Of a DNA stretch of 64,000 nt, positions 12,201-32,310 are shown in pieces. Every line of letters starts with the position of its first letter. The stretch's first letter is position 1. The notes under the pieces were generated by a model. The model did no database searches. It was given only the letters and a program-made list of their open reading frames with translations, and was not told the DNA's origin. The DNA comes from Misgurnus anguillicaudatus (Eukaryota > Chordata > Actinopteri > Cypriniformes > Cobitidae), in contig NC_073340.2 in the NCBI RefSeq assembly GCF_027580225.2, forward strand, positions 18,112,001 to 18,176,000, written 5' to 3'. Both the position numbers and the translations under genes were made by a program.

Positions 12201-14962
12201 TTCAACGGTATGAAGAGTCTGGTGTACCTCTACCTCTCCGAAAATGACCTCACCTCACTGAGTCCTGATGTATTTAAAGGGTTACCCCATCTCACTTACC
12301 TCCATCTGGAGAAGAATCGTTTCACACAGTTCCCCAAAGGTGCTTTCAAACTGTTGCCTGGATTGCTGGCTCTACACATGGAGAATAATGCTATCACTAA
12401 GTTGGAAGCAGGGATCCTGACAGGTGCTGAGAAACTGAGAGGTCTCTATCTTACATCAAACGCTATAACAACCATTGCTCCCAAGGCCTTTGATCCTGCA
12501 CCTGACTTGGATACTCTACATCTAGGCAACAACAAACTGAATGAGGTGCAAAGTGAAACTTTTTCTAAAGCCCAAAGTCTGACTGAGCTTAATCTCTCTC
12601 GTAACCCTATTCGCTGGATAGGAGCTGGAGTTTTCCAGCCAGTTTCTGCCACACTAAAACATCTTTACCTTGATCATATGGGTTTAGAAAAGGTGAGTAG
12701 CAAGTGTCATCTTTAATGCGACAAAAATACAAAAGTTAAATCACTCATCTCATTCCCTTTTGAAGATGTCTCGGGAGTCTCTTGCAGGTTTGGGGTCTGG
12801 ACTGCGAAGTCTGCTTCTTGAAGGGAACCAGCTTGAGGAGCTTCCTGACTTAAGTCCACTCTCAGGTCTTGAGGTCATAAACTTGGCTGAGAATCCACTG
12901 CTCTGTGATTGTCCACTGCTGCCTCTTCGCAAGTGAGTTTACGATTATTCCCTATGTAATCTTGCTGTGCCCGTTAAGTAGGGTGACCATACGTGCCATT
13001 CTTCCCAGACGCGTCCTGGCCAGGATTTTGGTGCATCTTCCGGAAGGTGTATTTGTTGACCGCATACGCCATTCAGTTACTACATACAATGGTAGTTTCA
13101 TTCTTACCTTAAAATGTAACGGTTGCTTTTCTGTAATAATAATAAAAATCCTCTATGACGTATGCGGTCGACAAATACGACTTCCGGAAGACGCACCCGA
13201 AATCCTGACCAGGAAGCGTGCGGGAAGAATGGCACGTATGATCACCCTACGTTAAGTGTCATTATTGGCCCTTAAAGAAATACTCCACTTTCATAAAAAA
13301 AATTCCTGGTAATTTACCCCCATGTCATCCAAGATGTATAGATCTTTGTTCTGTTGAGAAGAAATTAAGTTTTTTGAGGAAAACATTCCAGGATTTTTCT
13401 CCATGTAGTGAACTTTAGTGGACCTCAATGGTTTACAGTTTTAAATGCAGTTTCAAAGGGCTCTAAATAATCCCAACCGAGCCACAAGGATCTTATCTAG
13501 CGAAACTTTTTTTGTCTTGCAGTAGCGTGTGATGCGCTAGGGCGGCCTTACGCATTACGTAATCAAGTCGAAAGGTCACATGTTACATATGTGAAACGCA
13601 CACTTGCAAACCATTTTTAACAATTAATCTTTGGAACGGTCCTCTTTCTCCACACTTGTAAAAACTATAGCAGTAGTTTTGCATACATCAAGCGTTTCGA
13701 CGTGATTACTTAATAGCTAAGGTCACGCTGGCGCGTCACACGGCTAGACTAGTGCAAGACGAGAAGTTGAGGTTTTAAAGTGCTTTTTTTCGCTAGATAA
13801 GACCCTTAAACCTCGGTTGGGATCGTTTAGAGCCTTTTGGAGCTGCAATAAAACTGCAATTTTAACCTCCGAAGACCTGAGCCTTGGTTTGGCTTGCATT
13901 TTAGATTTCTTTCAGCTATTTGGGGTTAGGAAGAACCAGTAAATATAATAACCAAATATTTTTCTTTGAAAATGAAGCAGTGTAAGTATTATGGTGCAAA
14001 CAACAAAAAATGTGATGTCCACATATAAGATGGACAATATTAAATAATTCTTCATTTTAAGCATGCATAACATTTTTATATACTTTTTCATTTATACTAA
14101 TTTATACTTGGGCAGTATCCACGCGTGTAACCACAGTAGCAGCGCGACCGTCAGAGTAGAAGAAGCTTGGCAAGTTAACCCACAGACCCACAAATGAAGA
14201 AGAAACAGCAACTTGTTGTGTATGATTTGAGAAGACCAGCAATGATGGAAGTAAACAAACAGTGACTTTTGTTCCAGTTTGAGTTAAATGACTCAACTTT
14301 GTTTTCACCGTCGCAAACGGAAATACCTATGACGCAGTTTTTTTACCTGACGGGAGGGGTTCTGGACCAATCACAGTGCTTGCGGCCCGCGTAGAACTGA
14401 CGCGCTATTAAAATTTTTGCGAGGTGCACGTCAGGCTACGCAGAGCTATGCACAGGCTACAGATAGCCTACGCCGTAGAACTTACGCACGACTATAAATC
14501 GGGCTTTAGGAGGTTAAACTGCAAACTGTTGAGGTCCACTTAAGTCCACTATAGGGAAAAATCCTGTAATGGTTTCCTCAAAGAACTTAATTTCTTCTCA
14601 ACTGGCATGAGAGTAAATTGTCCAAACTTTATTTTTTATGAAAGTGGAACATTAAATTAATATTTCCTCCTGCTTCTAGGTGGATTGAACAAGTGAATCT
14701 GAAGGTGAGAGCCACCTGTGGCCACCCACCAGAACTCAGAGGTCAAAGAGTCAAAGACGTCCATGTCTTTAAGAGCTGCCCTGGGGAAAATTCTTCTCCT
14801 GCTCGGAATCCCAAAATTACCAAACCAACCAAACGGAATGTATCCGCTCAAATCAGCCCTTCAAAAGTTATTAAAATAGTTAAAGCCAAAGTCCAGACAC
14901 GCACAAATGCAAAGCCTCATACGGTGCAGAAAACCACCACCAAGAAAAGAAAGTCAGTGTGA
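9256..14962 (+). CDS. chadl: Chondroadherin-like protein, 7 coding exons
   Basis: CHADL is a secreted small leucine-rich-repeat protein of cartilage matrix that binds collagen and modulates fibril formation. Coding exons: 9256-9414, 9514-9708, 9903-10204, 11427-11928, 12006-12692, 12766-12932, 14680-14962, joining to 765 codons including the stop (764 aa; human 762). A hydrophobic signal peptide (WLFIISLAL) is followed by a cysteine-rich N-cap (CPKSCMCD), a first block of leucine-rich repeats and a C-cap (NPTYCSCYLRPL). After a short linker come a second N-cap (CPANCDCE) and a second repeat block ending in a C-cap (NPLLCDCPLLPL). This two-block layout is diagnostic. The tail, residues about 700-764, is rich in Lys, Arg and Thr. 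All intron phases match. Introns 3 and 6 are swollen by transposons. Confidence 0.95.
10262..10626. mobile_element. TTAA-ended MITE, family A copy 2, left end missing
   Basis: The interior matches 661-1102 (gtgtgagcaaaaatgtgcc, cactggggacccaatta) and the right end is tatgtcccctttaa. The left terminus is absent or too diverged to see. It lies in chadl intron 3. Confidence 0.7.
10878..11191. mobile_element. hAT-like MITE in chadl intron 3
   Basis: Ends are caggggttttcaaactg and agtttggcaacccctg, inverted with a few mismatches. I saw no convincing target duplication, so the exact ends are approximate. Nothing coding is inside. Confidence 0.55.
12979..13249. mobile_element. Short inverted-repeat element in chadl intron 6
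   Basis: Long terminal inverted repeats: tagggtgaccatacgtgcc and gcacgtatgatcacccta. The seven bases cgttaag flank both sides (12972-12978 and 13250-13256; an eighth base, t, follows on the right). This suits a hAT-type insertion. The arms extend further, for example gcatcttccggaag against cttccggaagacgc. Confidence 0.75.
13270..14650. mobile_element. Foldback element, larger copy, with nested insertion
   Basis: The left arm has aaatactccactttcataa and ttgaggaaaacattccagg. The right arm has the inverted forms, cctgtaatggtttcctcaa and ttatgaaagtggaac. The central motif cttatctagcgaaac is shared with the element at 5006-5850. A separate segment at about 13862-14516 is bounded by aacctccgaag and ctttaggaggtt and looks like a later insertion. 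The element fills most of chadl intron 6. Confidence 0.65.
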
Positions 14963-15682
14963 ACCTGCTGTATAAACCTTGTTACTGATTTAGCCATAGA
15001 AAGCAAACCAGTTTTATTTACGTTTGATTTATTATACGGGTAATAAATAATACTCTGCCCAATGTTTTAAATATCAAAATGCACAGTAAGTAATCTAGGT
15101 GAATTGAGTAGAACCATAAGTTTCTATCACTTTTAATGTGCAGTTTTAATTTACAATGCTGATTTAATGGTTTAAGGCTTGGTAACAGTAATGTATCAGT
15201 AAAGTGGCACACGTTACATTACCAAAATTGGACAAAATTTACTTTTTCTAACCCATTTGCTATATGGATTTCATATTTAATAGTTTCTTATTTATTACCT
15301 AGAACAAAGCATATTAAAATCTGGTTGTAAGGTGGCACAATATTTAATAATTCTTCATTTTAAGCACGCATAACATTTGTATGCTGCTTTACTGTGTTAA
15401 TAAAAAGGTCAGTGTTTTTAATACAATTTTATCCATTTACCACAGAATAGCAACATTTCAGTAATATAAAAAAATGAACACTGTATAAAAACAATAAACC
15501 ATTACACATACAATGTGGTGATAGATTTGACAGCCTCAACTGTTCCTGTATTTTCACAGTTTGTAAACTAATAAACAATTGTTAATAACTAACTACTGTT
15601 TGCTAGTTATGTTTATGAAAAATGTTTTCATTAAAAAAAGTGTAGTGATCCATAAAGAACATGTAGCTGTACAGGCTGTGTT
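14963..15682. other. Convergent 3' UTRs of chadl and l3mbtl2
   Basis: The chadl stop and the l3mbtl2 stop face each other about 720 bases apart. Poly(A) signals are visible in both directions: aataaa near 15041 on the plus strand, and tttatt near 15290 (aataaa on the minus strand). No other gene is visible. Confidence 0.6.
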
Positions 15683-24793
<9,111 letters not shown>

Positions 24794-25047
24794 TTGTACT
24801 TCACTTCAATGAATGGTTTGGTTAATTAAAACTTTGACCAGTCCCTCGTATTTGAAAAATTGCGTTTTCAGCTGCTCGACCGAATGTTATCCACCACCTG
24901 TTTTCAGTGGTGTTGTTGAGACTCATTCGTTGCACACAAACAAAATAAAAGCTCTGGAAAACAACATACACGTTTGTGTCACAATGAAAGCATAACATAC
25001 AACGTTTTAAAGTCAAAACAACAGTTTAAAAATCATCATGTGCAAAA
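24794..25047. promoter_or_regulatory. l3mbtl2: Upstream region of l3mbtl2
   Basis: This is the sequence 5' of the first coding exon, read on the minus strand. I see no TATA box at a clear distance and no strong GC island. The promoter and leader must lie here or further right. No gene of its own is visible. Confidence 0.3.
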
Positions 25048-25061
25048 AGAAAAATCTTTCT

Positions 25062-25471
25062 TCTTCTTCTTCTTCTTCTGGTGTTTTATGGCGGTTTGGC
25101 AAACCAACGAAAAAGGTGCATTACCGCCACCTACTGATCTGGAGTGTGGAGTGAGCATAGATTTGGAAGAAAGAAATGCAAAAAAAAAAAAAATAATAAT
25201 AATAATAATAAAAAAAAAAAAAAAAATTATCTAAAACCTAAATTCTGTTTATTATTCCTATGTTTTTCAAATATTTAAATAACACTTCTTGAATTCTTGA
25301 TTGCCTACCCTCATTTCCTAACAATACTTTTAAAGAAAAATGTTCAACTCCCATACATCGTAATTCTTGTATTAATTGAAATCTCTCCCTTTCATATGCA
25401 GAACACTCCTTAATAATATGTATTACTGTTTCTAATTCTCCACACTTGTCACATTCTCCCGATTCATGTTT
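25062..25471 (-). mobile_element. 5'-truncated non-LTR retrotransposon (LINE) tail
   Basis: The minus strand encodes the last part of a LINE ORF2: CDKCGELETVIHIIKECSAYERER, a CCHC-like motif found after the reverse transcriptase, and ends KYLKNIGIINRI. The 3' UTR contains gtggcggtaatgcacc and ends in a GAA microsatellite. The bases agaaaaatctttc occur on both sides (25048-25060 and 25472-25484), a 13-bp target duplication. A small A-rich tract with ATT units lies within the UTR. Confidence 0.85.
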
Positions 25472-25729
25472 AGAAAAATCTTTCTCACCTGCTGTACTGT
25501 TGCTTACGTGCGGTGAACAGCTCGTTATCGCCATCATCCGGGCTGGAGAGCAGAAAATTAAAATATTCTATAATAATTTATAAACATCGATTAACTTTTA
25601 TATTTTATAATGAGCTGTCTAATAAACATTTCCAAGCATATCACGTTTAAAGTCTTTTCTATTAATACATCAATTTGTACGTTGTTAAGTACATAGAATA
25701 CACAGTCTTTCCGCATTATACAACATGGC

Positions 25730-25801
25730 GGTTCCATGGTGTAATGGTTAGCACTCTGGACTCTGAATCCAGCGATCCGAGTTCAAATCTCGGTGGAACC
25801 T
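25730..25801 (+). tRNA. tRNA-Gln (anticodon CUG)
   Basis: A 72-base cloverleaf starting GGTTCCATGGTGTAATGG. The acceptor stem pairs GGTTCCA with TGGAACC, and the last base is the discriminator. The anticodon stem CTGGA/TCCAG encloses CTCTGAA, giving anticodon CTG. The T arm is CCGAGTTCAAATCTCGG with the B box. No intron. It matches vertebrate tRNA-Gln-CTG as I know it. It lies between the divergent l3mbtl2 and ep300 genes; the following sequence has a weak T run (ttttt at 25804) that could terminate polymerase III. Confidence 0.96.
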
Positions 25802-25825
25802 AAATTTTTCTGCAAGACAATTGAA

Positions 25826-25863
<38 letters not shown>

Positions 25864-25866
<3 letters not shown>

Positions 25867-27181
25867 GGGTGTAACGGTACGTGTATTCGAACCGGACCGT
25901 TTCGGTTCAGGGCTTTCGGCACGGTCCACACGTGCACCGAAAGGCCGAATGCATTTTGTGTGCGCCTGTGCGGAACATAATACGTGCGTTTCCGCCGAGG
26001 GGCAACCTTCCGATCTCTCTAATGAAGCCAACACGGAAGTGACTTAAACTGCAATTCATCGACTGGCCGCTTGAGGCTGGCTTCAAAAGGGAGTCAATTC
26101 CCATAGACTCCCATGTTAAAAATGGCCAACTTTACAGTAGAAAATAATATGTTTACAGCCTGGTACAAAAAGTGTTTTTGGCCTATATAGCTAATTTTGC
26201 CCTTCATGACAACTGTGAGGGGGTGAATTTTTTTGTAACTCCTCCGTTTAGATTATATTAAGCCTTAAACTTCTGCATAATTCAGGGCGTGGCCGCTTGA
26301 GTGTCGGTTGAACAGCCACTGCTGTCACTAGACTCGCACTAGGCGGGCGTGGTTTCACCTCAGCTTCACCCATGTCCCGCCTCTTTACCCATTTTCGGTT
26401 TTCCGCGAGTAATTCGCGGGGACGCGCGGCCAAGATGGCGACGGCAGGCAACGCCTACTTTAAGCTTCAAAAGCGATCTTCACAAACCAATGGGTGACGT
26501 CACGGACACTACGTCCATATTTTTTTACGGTCTATGGTTTCCGCACGAACATATTAAGTGGCGGAAGTCTCCGCGTTCAGCGCAAGTCTTCTGTCAAACA
26601 TATAACATAATTCGGCCCGCAGAAAGATTTTTATTTACTTAGTTGTATATCCGTTTGATTATTGATGTAAACGTTTACGTGTCGTATCTAAAAGCGCATG
26701 TTAAACGCGTGTCAACGCGCTGCTTTGTTCTTTCAAAGGTGCGTGAGAGGATGCACGTCTTTCGTTGCTACGCATTCATGAGACGCGCTTTCTGTGACAG
26801 CGAGAATAAGGAATGCGTGATCAGATTTTTCATCTGCACCTCACGTCAATCATATCATTGTGCCAATGCGATCAGCTGGTCGGGACAGAGAAGAGCTGTA
26901 ACCCGGGCTTACTCAGCTGTCACTCAGCTGCGGAGGGGTTCGTTACAGCTTACATTGACGACACAAGCAAAGATTAGGAGAAACATGCAAAAGATCAAAG
27001 ATGGCTAGGTATGCAACTCACTCATCTCAAAATGAGTGTATAATAAAAAAGTTTATAGTAATAAACAACCTGCAGTTTAATGTTTGCATTTCTCCCTTAC
27101 TGTACCGAAAATGAACCGAACCGTGGCTTCAAAACCGGGGTTCGCACCGAACCGTAATTTTTGCGTACCGTTACACCCCTA
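25864..27181. mobile_element. hAT-type element with TIR taggggtgtaacggta
   Basis: Ends taggggtgtaacggtacg and gcgtaccgttacacccct(a) are inverted repeats. Both flanks read atatatat (25856-25863, 27182-27189), an 8-bp duplication, but inside a TA microsatellite so not proof. The paired subterminal ends contain gaaccggaccg and accgaaccgtgg. No intact transposase is seen. A different repeat (cgactggccgcttgaggctg through ttacggtctatgg, about 26040-26540) appears inserted inside. Confidence 0.8.
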
Positions 27182-27302
27182 ATATATATATATATATATA
27201 ATGTTTTATTTAGTATTCAAAATACATGTTGTTCAAAGGAAGTTCCGCAGAAAATTGCACCATGGTAGGCTACTACCAGTAAAAAGTTCAAAGATGTAGG
27301 CT

Positions 27303-27806
27303 TTAAAGGGGCCATGGCACAAAACTTTTTTAAGATGTCAAATAAATCTTTGGTGTCCCCAGAGCACATATGTGAAGTTTTAGCTCAAAACACCAAATAA
27401 ATAATTTATTATAGCATGTTAAAATTGCCACTTTGTAGCTGTGTGCAAAAATGTGCTGTTTTGGATGTGTCGTTTAAAATGCAAATGAGCTGATGAAATT
27501 CAAACACTGATCACAATGATGGTGGTTTGTTGCAATTAAAACTCAATTTTGCTTTTCTCTGCACTAAATGGCAGTGATGTGGTTGGATAGTGCAGATTAT
27601 TATTGTTATAATAAGAGCTCCTTATGACATCATAAGGAGAGCCAAATTTTAACTACCTATTTTTTCATGTGCTTGTAGAGAGTGGTTTGCCGGGGCTGGG
27701 TTGCTGGGTTGATCTCTTTCACATTTTCTGGGTTGATGGAGGCACTGGGGACCCAATCATAGCACTTAAACATGGAAAAAGTCCGATTTTCATGCCATGG
27801 CCCATT
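27303..27806. mobile_element. TTAA-ended MITE, family A copy 3 (longest)
   Basis: Left end ttaaaggggccatggca, right end tgccatggccc. The interior matches copies at 661 and 10262 but has about 70 extra bases (gatgaaattcaaacactg onward) absent from both. Those copies may be internal deletions of this longer form. Confidence 0.7.
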
Positions 27807-27912
27807 CCAATCTTTTGGTTAGGCTTGCTCAAGAAAAATTAAATAGAAAATATAAAACCGGTTTCATCTTATATAATGACAAATATTATGAGGCTTAAAA
27901 CCAATAGGCCTA

Positions 27913-28825
27913 CAGCAGTCAGGCCAAAAGTTTTGAGAATGACAAAAATATAAATTTTCACAAAGTCTGCTGCTTCAGTGTTTTTAAATCTTTTGGTCAG
28001 ATGTTTCTATAATAAAGTATAATTACAAGCATAAGTGTGAAAGGCTGTTATTGACAATTACATTACGTTTATGGAAAGAGTCAGTAGGCTATTTTCTGTG
28101 TTAACGCTTTTTTTTCAAGACCTCTGCAATTTGCCCTGGCATGCTGTCAGTCAACTTCTGGGCCACATCCTTACTTATGGCAGCCTATTCTTCAAAATCA
28201 ATGCTTGAAGTTTGTCAGAATTTGTGGGTGTCCACTAGCATCTTGAGTATTGACCACAAGTTCTCAGTGGGATTAAGGTCTAGAGTTTCTTTATCCATGG
28301 CTATGTTCTTAGACAAAATTGTGAGTAAGCAACCTTACACAAGGGCAAGCTTTATCCACATGCCCCAAACAATCAGAAAGGTGATTTATCAGAGAATTTG
28401 ACTTTACCCCAGGCCTCAGCAGTCCAATTCCTGTACCTTTTACAGAATGTCAGTCTGTTCCTGATGTTGTTCCTGGAAAGATTTGTCTTATTTTTCCCTA
28501 CTTTACACCAGGCCATCCCCCAAAAGTATTTTCCTCACTGTACGTGCAGATGCACTCACAACCTCTTTGCTGCCATTTCTGAGAAAAGCACTGCACTGGT
28601 GTTGCCTCGATCCCACAACTGTATCAACTTAAGGAGACGGCCCTGCTTCTTGCTTGACTTTCTTGGGCTGTCTGAACCCTTCTTCACATCAAATGAATCA
28701 CTTTCCTTGAAGTTCTTAATGATTTTATGAATGATTGATTTAGTCTTACTTTCAGCAATATCATTGCTGTGAATAACTTTTATTTGCAAAACAATGATGA
28801 TTACACGTGTTTCCATGCAATGGAG
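27913..28825 (-). pseudogene. Tc1-like transposon half with minus-strand transposase remnant
   Basis: It starts after TA with cagcagtcaggccaaaag, the end of a recognisable Tc1-like family. The minus strand encodes a degenerate N-terminal DNA-binding region (SKKQGRLLKLIQLWDRGN; about 28556-28816) and C-terminal fragments with many stops. The opposite terminus is missing; a second Tc1-like element begins at about 28826. Confidence 0.7.
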
Positions 28826-29702
28826 GTATTAAGTTAATTTTCATGGTGAAAATTAAACAAAAGGTCACAAAAGACCCCACAACAACATCCAAAGAACTGC
28901 AGGCCTCAGTTAAGGTCAGTGTTCATGACTCCACCATAAGAAAAAGACTGGGCAAAAAATGGCCTGCATGGCAGAGTTTCAAGACGAAAACCACTGCTGA
29001 GCCAAAAGAACATAAAGACTTTTCTCAGTTTTGCCAGATCTTGATGATCCCCAAAACCTTTGGGAAAATAGTCTGTGGACTGAAAAAACAAAATGTGAAC
29101 TTTTTGGAAGGTGTGTGTCCCATTACGTCTGCCGTAAAAGTAACACAACGTTTTAGGAAAAGAAGATCATAACATCAGTAAAATATGGTGGTGGTAGTGT
29201 GATGGTCTGGGGCTGTTTTGCTGCTTCAGTACCTGGAAGACTTGCTGTGATAATGAAACCATAAATTCTGTTGTCTATCAAAAAATCCTAAAGGACAATG
29301 TCCGGCCATCTCTTCGTGACCTCAAGCTGAAGCGAATTTGGGTTCTGCAGCAGGACAATGATCCAAAACGCACCAGCAAGTCCACCTCTGAACGGCTGAA
29401 GAAAAACAAAATGAAGACTTTGGAGTGGCCTAATCAATGTCCTGACTTCAGTCCTATTGAGATGCTGTAGCATGACTTTAAAAAGGCGGTTCATGCCCGA
29501 AAACCCTCCAATGAGGCTGAATTACAATAATTCCTCAAAGAAGAATGGGCCAAAATTCCTCCACAGTGCTGTAACAGACTCATTACAAGTCATTGCAATT
29601 GCATTGTTTTTTCATCATAAATAAAACCTTCATTCAACAGCATGTTGTGTTTATTTGTGTTACCTTTGATTAATATTTAAATTTGTTTCATGATCTGAAA
29701 CA

Positions 29703-30977
29703 TTAAAGGTAGGGTGCGTGATCTCTGAAAGCCAATGTTGACATTTAAAATTACCTAAACAAACATGCCCCTACCCCAATAGAATCTGGACCTTTTATTT
29801 ATAGACCCGCCCCACACATACGCAACCCAGGCAACGATTTGAAGTATAAAGGTGTGTTCGAGATCATCTGGCGCTGCGCAGACAGAACGGCAAGGTTTGC
29901 CGCTTGCTGTCGAGGGAGGAGCTGAAGACGGAACCGTCAACCTGGACACCTGCTGCTTTGCCGTAGTGACGTGTGTGCCATGATTCCTTTTTTTAATTGC
30001 GAATGAAGCGAATTAGATGGTGAATTTGTTAAAAACAAACCTTTTAATAAAAAGTTGCAACCAAAAAAACATTTTATATCTAATATTTTAATTGCTGTTT
30101 ATACTGTATGCCTGAAAATAATGGGAAACAAGCCTATATTATTACAATTAGGGATGCACAGAATCCAGATTTTTTGGGTTTGGCCGAATATCGAATCCAC
30201 TGTTTAAGATTCGGCTGAATCCGAAACCGAATCCTACTCACATCCTTATTCCATAAACACAGTAAAACACATTAATGAAGTAAACAACGTCCACAGCAGT
30301 GTATTTTTCATTTTATTTAATTTTAACTGTAAAAATAGGATCAACGGCCGCGTGACGTCGACCAGCATAGTGCAAGCCTAGGGTTCGGTGGAAAAAAAAT
30401 CTAGGATTCGGCCGAACCCGAACCCCGTCAAAAAGCCCAGTATTCGGCCGAATCCGAATCCTGGATTCGGTGCATCCCTAATTACAATACCAACAGAGTT
30501 TGGTATTTTCATTTTTATTTTATTACACAACACAATATAACATATTTATGCATATTAAAGTTTTTTACCTGTTTGAAAAACACAAATTTTTATGTTTATT
30601 AGTGGAACTTTGAAGATTGGATTAAACTTGAAACGCACGTGATCATTGTCATCAGTAAGGTGACCAATCACGAAGAGCTGTGTCGTCATCAAAACTCCGT
30701 GCAGCTAGCTGGCTACTCTCGAAACACTCTTGTGGTACTTTAAAACCATATGACACAGTCACTTACCTTCAGCGGCCGTGCCAAAAAAATGCCTATTTCA
30801 GTTTGAAAACGCCCCAAAATTGGGAAACGCCTCTTTTTGTTCTACAGAGACCTCCCTCTCAACGATCTTGGTTAATAGACATGCCCCTCACTGCTGATTG
30901 GCTACAAGTGTGTTTTGGTAGTCGGCTCGACTCCCTTTTCCAAAGTGTTTTTCAAAAATCAGGCACCCTGCCTTTAA
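29703..30977. mobile_element. TTAA-ended MITE, family B copy 2, with insertions
   Basis: Ends ttaaaggtagggtgcgtga and caggcaccctgcctttaa match 4737-4983. Between acccaggcaacgat and aacgatcttggtt (about 29836 to 30870) it holds about 1 kb not present in copy 1, flanked by the repeat aacgat. That insert includes the hAT MITE at 30149-30480. Confidence 0.7.
30149..30480. mobile_element. hAT MITE with perfect 8-bp target duplication
   Basis: Ends tagggatgca and tgcatcccta are perfect inverted repeats. The 8-bp duplication attacaat is at 30141-30148 and 30481-30488. The interior is rich in attcggccgaat-type motifs. Non-coding, 332 bp, nested in the family B element. Confidence 0.92.
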
Positions 30978-31895
30978 ATTGTGACAAACATGCAAAAAAA
31001 TCAGGAAGGGTGCCAACACTTTATCACACCACTGTAGTTATTGTCACTGAAAGCTAGTTATTGTAGTTTATAAGGTTTTAAATATTTACAAAAAATGCAT
31101 TGATTACCCTCAGAAGGCCTATAACCCCTGGAGCTGTGTGGATTACATCTGTGAAGGATGGATGCACTTTTTTCGGCTTCAAAATCAGAAGTTGTTCCCT
31201 AGTTTGAAATTCTTGACTTTGAAGGAATAAAAAATTATATTTTTAGTCATAACCCATGGTCCCCATTCATATTACATAATTTTTCTTAGTGTACAGTTAT
31301 TCTAATAAGTGTGTGACCCTAAACCTTTTAATGGTGGTATATTGTTATACTACATTTATGTGCAAGAAGTGTGATTCCATTCAAATGGCTAGGAATTTAA
31401 CCCAAATTAATTAATTACAGTAATTTTATTAATTTTAACAAATAAAAATAGTACATTCTAAAGAAGTTCTGTGTGGACATAAATTATTTTTTATAACCTA
31501 GGTTTGCTATTTTGTTTTTTTAAAGTGAGGCAGTAGAAAGTAATTCTGATTCATGCATAAAGCTAAAGTAGGATTTATGTACAAAATGATTAGCAAAATA
31601 ATAACTATTCATAGCAATGTATACTGTGGCATTGCACAGTACCAGCCAATCAGATCAAAAACTGTAATTGAATCCAGCTCTCGCACATATGAAAACCTTG
31701 ATATATAGCTTGATGAAATAAGCTGTTAGGAAGGTTTGATTTTACAGATACAATTGTCAACGGATAGCATCGGACTTTTCCATGTTTTCATCTCTTGAGT
31801 GGAAAAATGTCCTAATCTGTGAAAAGATGTCAAAGGAAATTGGGATGCACAATAAGGTGATAAAACAGTGAATCAGCAAAGAATCTAACAAATGT

Positions 31896-32310
31896 AAATG
31901 TGACCCTGGACCACAAAACCAGTCAGCACAGGCAGCATAGGCATATAGTATATCTGTAGCAAAAGCCAAAAATATTGTATTGTATTGGTCAAAATGATAG
32001 ATTTTTCTTTTATGCCAAAAATCATTAGGATATTATGTAAACATTATGTTCCATCCATTTTGTTATTTTTTCTACCGTAAATATATTTAAACTTTATTTT
32101 TGTGAGTGGATGCAGTTGCTAATGACAAATTTAAAAGCGGTTTTATACAGATTTTGCACCCTCAGATTTTCAAATAGTTATTTCTCGGCCAAATATTGTC
32201 CTATCCATACATCAATGGAAAGCTTGTTTTTTTCAGCTTTTAGATTATGTATAAATCTCAATTTAGTAAAATAACCCTTATGAATGGTTTTGTGGACCAA
32301 GGTCACATTT
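31896..32310. mobile_element. Inverted-repeat MITE (tgtgaccctggaccacaaaacc family)
   Basis: Ends aaatgtgaccctggaccac and gtggaccaaggtcacattt are inverted repeats of a family abundant in cyprinid genomes. No coding sequence. It lies about 0.9 kb upstream of the ep300 start codon. Confidence 0.8.

Larger units (their letters stand above)
28826..31034 (+). mobile_element. Second Tc1-like element, plus strand, interrupted
   Basis: The plus strand carries transposase pieces in shifting frames: GGGSVMVWGCFAA near 29195, then LKRIWVLQQDNDPKHTSKS (about 29325-29380, with the DNDPKH motif) and PDFSPIEMLWHDL-like sequence with a TAG at the W position. The right terminus tatcacaccactg is followed by TA (31035-31036). 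The 3' flank of the transposase is split by a family B MITE at 29703-30977. The element is inactive. Confidence 0.8.

Noticed and set aside
26643..27008. Open frame of 121 codons inside the hAT element
   Set aside because: No BED finger or hAT dimerisation motif is visible, and the host element appears non-autonomous.
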